DNA of 17,607 nt from an uncultured beta proteobacterium (lineage in GTDB: Bacteria; Pseudomonadota; Gammaproteobacteria; Burkholderiales; Burkholderiaceae_C). The notes under the pieces are model-generated. The model saw nothing but the letters and a program-made list of their open reading frames with translations, was not told the origin of the DNA and searched no databases. The position numbers were made by a program, and so were the translations under genes. Within the stretch, counting starts at the first letter, position 1. The number at the start of each line of letters is the position of its first letter. The stretch covers positions 1 through 17,607 of the forward strand of contig CAIQEX010000319.1 in the NCBI GenBank assembly GCA_903870955.1. Direction: 5' to 3'. Shown here in pieces: positions 14,913 to 17,607 of this stretch.

Positions 14913-14945
14913 AGGGGCTGGCGACAGTCTTCAAAAGTGCAGACG

Positions 14946-15875
14946 TTACCAGAGCCCGGCTTGCGGCAGGAAGCGCAAGACACCCAAGGCAAATGGCAGG
15001 CTGGCCATGCCCAGCAGAGTCGAAATGGAAACCAGTCCGGCAACGTAAGGGCCGTCATAGCCCATACGCGCTGCCAGCACATAGGCGGTGGACGCTGTAG
15101 GCAGGGCAGAAAAGGCCAGCAATATGGTGCTTTGCAACTCGGATAGGCCAAACAGCCGCGCCATGCACAGGGCCACGATGGGTGTCAAAAAGTGCCGGAT
15201 AGACAGCACCGCCAGACCCAGCGCTTTGCCCCGTGCCAGGGCGCCAAATTGCATCCCCGCACCGGCTGCCATCAAACCCAGAGCCAAGGCGGCCGCACCC
15301 ACGCGGGTGACTGTGGGTTCAGCCCAGTGCGGAATGTGCAGGCCCAGGATATTGGCCAACAGACCCGACGCGGTACCCAGCACCAGCGGATTGCGCACCA
15401 GTTCACGCCAGAAACCACGCTCGGCATGCCGCGCCATGGGCCACACGGCGGCCATATTGAACAGTGGCACGCAGATGCCGATCAGCACCGCAATCAGCAG
15501 CAAACCCTGTGGCCCTGCCAGACGCTCGGCAATGGCCAGGCCAATGAAGGAATTGAACCGAAAACCGACCTGCGCGCTGGCGGCATGCTGGCGCCGGTCA
15601 ATGTGGCGGCCCAGCAGGGGCAGGTGTGGCAGTGCGTAGGCCAAGGCAATGGCAACCAAGCCAACCCCCAGCCCCGCAGCGATCAGGTTGGAGGCGGCCT
15701 GTAAATCCAGTGTGGTCTTGCTGATGGACTGAAACAGCAACACCGGAAAGAGAAAGAAGTAAACCAGCGCATCCACCTGCTGCCAGACCGTGCGATTCAG
15801 CGAGGTGTACCGACACACCAAAAAGCCGCACAGAATCAGGGCAAAGTCGGGGAAGAGCAATTGGGCGTAATTCAC
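14946..15875 (-). CDS. AEC-family (auxin efflux carrier-like) permease
   Basis: A 309-residue membrane protein with about ten hydrophobic segments. Its N-terminus VNYAQLLFPDFALILCGFLVCRYT, the internal pore-like segment around FRFNSFIGLAIAERL and the C-terminal QSTILLAFSALPTASTAYVLA match the AEC family, which includes the malonate carrier MdcF and various organic-acid transporters. The frame is open to 16376, but the upstream part is antisense to xerD and passes through intergenic repeats. GTG 15875 is therefore the start that gives family length. The substrate is unknown. It lies 33 bp upstream of bioM on the same strand and is likely the first gene of the operon. Confidence 0.88.
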   Translation of the reverse strand: MNYAQLLFPDFALILCGFLVCRYTSLNRTVWQQVDALVYFFLFPVLLFQSISKTTLDLQAASNLIAAGLGVGLVAIALAYALPHLPLLGRHIDRRQHAASAQVGFRFNSFIGLAIAERLAGPQGLLLIAVLIGICVPLFNMAAVWPMARHAERGFWRELVRNPLVLGTASGLLANILGLHIPHWAEPTVTRVGAAALALGLMAAGAGMQFGALARGKALGLAVLSIRHFLTPIVALCMARLFGLSELQSTILLAFSALPTASTAYVLAARMGYDGPYVAGLVSISTLLGMASLPFALGVLRFLPQAGLW

Positions 15876-15922
15876 CGCTTCGAGAATACCAGCCCCGTGG
15901 AGGGTGGTGGTGGCAGCGACCC

Positions 15923-16034
15923 GCATGCAGGTGGGGGAGCGTGGGGGCAAAAATCCCGCGCCGGGCCGCCCCAAGCGGGATTGGCCCCCTCGGGGGGCAG
16001 CGCAGCACACGTAGTGGGGGAGCGTGGGGGCAAC
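15923..16034 (+). repeat. 83-bp intergenic repeat upstream of xerD (one full copy plus a partial tail)
   Basis: The full copy covers about 15952-16034. It has a left arm AATCCCGC (15952-15959), a 15-nt core GCCGGGCCGCCCCAA, a right arm GCGGGATT (15975-15982), a second GC hairpin GCCCCC/GGGGGC (15984-15998) and a G-rich tail. The tail's last 20 nt (16014-16033) exactly repeat 15931-15950, 83 bp earlier, so a partial unit precedes it. The element lies between divergent starts, so it is not a simple transcription terminator for either gene. Confidence 0.85.
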
Positions 16035-16061
16035 ACCCCACGGCGCTAAACTGCAGTCGCC

Positions 16062-16979
16062 ATGACCGCTCCACTCGCCTCCAGCACCGCTTCTATCGAT
16101 GCATTTATCGACGCCATCTGGCTCGAAGAAGGTTTGGCCAAGAACACGCTTGCCGCCTACCGGCGCGATCTGACGCTGTATGGCAAATGGCTTGCCAACC
16201 ATGCACGCGGCCTGGACGACACCGTTGAGGTCGACTTGCAAGCCTATTTCTCGTTTCGGCATACGCCGGGTAGCAAAGCCACCAGTGCCAACCGCCGCCT
16301 GACCGTTTTCAAACGCTACTTTCGCTGGGCCTTGCGGGAGGGCCGGATCGCTTCGGATCCGACACTCAAGCTGCAATCGGCCAAGCAGGCTTTGCGTGTG
16401 CCCAAAACCCTGACCGAGGCACAGGTCGAGGCCTTGTTGGCAGCGCCCGATACCTCGAACGCGCTGGGAATCCGCGACCGCACCATGCTGGAACTGATGT
16501 ACGCCAGCGGCCTGCGCGTGAGTGAACTGGTGGAACTCAAGGTGTTTAACCTGAGCCTGAATGACAACGTGCTGCGGGTGCTGGGCAAGGGTTCAAAAGA
16601 GCGGTTGGTACCTTATGGCGAGATGGCGGCGCAGTGGTTGCGCCAGTATTTGGCGTCGCCGCGCCAGGAGTTGTTGGCCGGCAAGCAGACGCAGGATTTG
16701 TTTGTTACGGTGCGCGGCGTCAACGCCGGCAGCGCGATGTCGCGCGTCATGTTTTGGTACGTGGTGAAGAAATATGCGCTGGCGGCGGGCATCCGCTCGG
16801 CCCTGTCGCCCCACACCCTGCGCCACGCCTTTGCCACCCACCTGCTGAACCACGGCGCGGATTTGCGTGCGGTGCAGTTGCTATTAGGGCATGTGGATAT
16901 TTCCACCACCACGATTTACACCCATGTGGCCCGCGAGCGCTTGGCGCAGTTGCACGCGCAACATCACCCGAGGGGTTAA
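16062..16979 (+). CDS. xerD: Tyrosine recombinase XerD
   Basis: With XerC it resolves chromosome dimers at dif during division. In this 305-residue protein the N-terminal SAM-like domain (DAFIDAIWLEEGLAKNTLAAYRRDL, about 13-37) is typical of XerD. The catalytic domain has Arg152 (ASGLRVSEL), Lys176 (GKGSKERLVPYG), His251 and Arg254 (SPHTLRHAFATHLL), His277 (LLGHVDISTT) and nucleophile Tyr286 (IYTHV), so all are present. Length matches the housekeeping family, and nothing suggests a phage or integron integrase. ATG 16062 lacks a Shine-Dalgarno. A TAAACT hexamer (16047-16052) ends 9 nt before it, which suggests a very short leader. The gene is bracketed by 83-bp repeats. Confidence 0.95.
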   Translation: MTAPLASSTASIDAFIDAIWLEEGLAKNTLAAYRRDLTLYGKWLANHARGLDDTVEVDLQAYFSFRHTPGSKATSANRRLTVFKRYFRWALREGRIASDPTLKLQSAKQALRVPKTLTEAQVEALLAAPDTSNALGIRDRTMLELMYASGLRVSELVELKVFNLSLNDNVLRVLGKGSKERLVPYGEMAAQWLRQYLASPRQELLAGKQTQDLFVTVRGVNAGSAMSRVMFWYVVKKYALAAGIRSALSPHTLRHAFATHLLNHGADLRAVQLLLGHVDISTTTIYTHVARERLAQLHAQHHPRG

Positions 16980-16984
16980 ACGGC

Positions 16985-17150
16985 AATCCAGCGCTGGGCC
17001 GCCCCGAGCTGGATTAGCCCCCGTGGGGGGCAGGAAGCCACACGCAGTGGGCGACCGTGGGGGCTAGGTTTTACCGCTGGGCCGCCCCAAGGTAAAACGG
17101 GCCCCTTGGGGGGCAGGAAGCCACACGCAGTGGGCGACCGTGGGGGCTAA
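16985..17150 (+). repeat. Two tandem 83-bp intergenic repeats downstream of xerD
   Basis: Copy one (16985-17067) has arms AATCCAGC (16985-16992) and GCTGGATT (17008-17015) around the core GCTGGGCCGCCCCGA. Copy two (17068-17150) has arms GTTTTACC (17068-17075) and GGTAAAAC (17091-17098) around GCTGGGCCGCCCCAA. Both cores are 15 nt. A GC-rich hairpin follows in each, and a 42-nt stretch (17025-17066 and 17108-17149) is identical between them. They are in the same orientation as the copy upstream of xerD. Lying between convergent genes, they could end transcription from both sides, but there is no U-tract. Confidence 0.9.
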
Positions 17151-17153
17151 AAG

Positions 17154-17607
17154 TTACACGGCCAGGGTTTCAGCCCAGGCCAGGGCTTGCAGGTGCGCCC
17201 AGTTGACGTGGTTGCTGGACAGTCCCAACGAACTGCACGCACTGGCAAAGACACTGTCGTCGGAGGACTCGCAGGCAATGGTGAGATCGAGAAACGGTGC
17301 CAACGGGCCTGTGCGGTACAGCAGTGCGTCGCTGACCTGGGGCGGCAGGGAAACCGTCTCCAAGGCCGCTTTCATGGGCATTCCCAGCATCGTGTCGAGC
17401 AAAGAGAAAACGCCCACTACAAAGGCGTTGTCACAGTCTTCCGCGTCGAGCTTCTCTAACGCAAGCAGTTCCATCAGTCTTCCGCGTACCACGGCGGTCG
17501 TACCCACGGCGGCCGGCACATTGCCATTGATCGATGTGGTCATCAACAAGGCGGCCCATTTGAAGAGCCGGTTCAAGCCCAACAACATCACGGCATGTTT
17601 GAAAGAG
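17154..17607 (-). CDS. EAL/HDOD-domain signalling protein (C-terminal part only)
   Basis: The frame is open to the right edge, so only the last 151 residues are visible. The segment SFKHAVMLLGLNRLFKWAALLM, then RGRLMELLALEKLDAEDCDNAFVVGVFSLLDTMLGMPMKAALETVSLPPQVSDAL, is characteristic of the HDOD half of YuxH-type proteins, which usually carry an N-terminal EAL domain acting on or sensing cyclic di-GMP. The EAL part would lie beyond the window and is assumed, not seen. The stop at 17154 is directly beside the 83-bp repeats, and the gene converges on xerD. No function beyond the family can be given. Confidence 0.8.
   Translation of the reverse strand, partial: SFKHAVMLLGLNRLFKWAALLMTTSINGNVPAAVGTTAVVRGRLMELLALEKLDAEDCDNAFVVGVFSLLDTMLGMPMKAALETVSLPPQVSDALLYRTGPLAPFLDLTIACESSDDSVFASACSSLGLSSNHVNWAHLQALAWAETLAV

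Noticed and set aside
14913..14945. BirA- or BioR-type operator upstream of bioM
   Set aside because: No TTGTAAACC-type or TTATMTATAA-type palindrome is visible in the short gap.
15876..16376. N-terminal extension of the AEC carrier
   Set aside because: It is antisense to xerD and translates the intergenic repeats; GTG 15875 gives the family length.
15923..17150. The 83-bp repeats as a CRISPR array or att sites of a xer-carrying element
   Set aside because: There are too few copies, no unique spacers of constant size and no cas genes. XerD is the housekeeping type, and no cargo or boundary genes are present.

Overview
The window looks like a chromosomal segment of a betaproteobacterium, most likely Burkholderiales/Comamonadaceae (Rhodoferax- or Acidovorax-like). 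The basis is high GC, the family members present, the tsaE-amidase/queG neighbourhood, and GC-rich 'GGGCCGCCCCAA' intergenic repeats that I recall from that family. No tRNA, rRNA, CRISPR array, insertion sequence or prophage is visible. Most of the window is tightly packed core and semi-core genes.

Layout. (1) 1-2070, minus: a chemotaxis operon end, with a STAS-domain protein overlapping the start of cheA, which runs off the left edge. A 350-bp non-coding stretch upstream holds a candidate promoter, a possible 33-codon leader ORF and a run of back-to-back hairpins. (2) 2422-2652, minus: a small XRE regulator with its own promoter. (3) 2757-4720, minus: tsaE-amiC (tRNA t6A synthesis and septal peptidoglycan cleavage) with an ATGA overlap. 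(4) 4745-7376, plus: queG, a nicotinamidase-like cysteine hydrolase and a nitroreductase, divergent from tsaE across only 24 bp. (5) 7401-9161, minus: a methyl-accepting chemotaxis protein ending in a CheR/CheB-docking pentapeptide, with a candidate flagellar-type (sigma28) promoter. (6) 9351-10235, minus: an EamA/DMT exporter. (7) 10313-15875, minus: the most interesting block, an AEC-family carrier, then bioM-bioN-bioY (ECF biotin transporter), then an AMP-forming acyl-CoA ligase and a thiolase-like enzyme, with very short gaps or overlaps. (8) 16062-16979, plus: xerD, bracketed by 83-bp repeats. (9) 17154-17607, minus: the C-terminus of an EAL/HDOD signalling protein.

How they fit together. 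The bioMNY-ligase-thiolase cluster resembles the BioY-ligase-thiolase operon yhfU-yhfT-yhfS of Bacillus subtilis. It suggests that biotin (or precursor) uptake is coupled to activation and carbon-carbon chemistry on an acyl-CoA. The thiolase has kept the nucleophilic Cys and the His of the GHP motif but has Ala where the C-terminal catalytic Cys is expected, so its reaction may not be a standard thiolase reaction. The cheA/STAS, MCP and EAL/HDOD genes add a motility and second-messenger theme.

The most notable non-coding structure is the 83-bp repeat near xerD. Three full copies share one layout: an 8-bp arm, a 15-nt core, then the complementary 8-bp arm. The arm sequence differs between copies but stays complementary within each copy.
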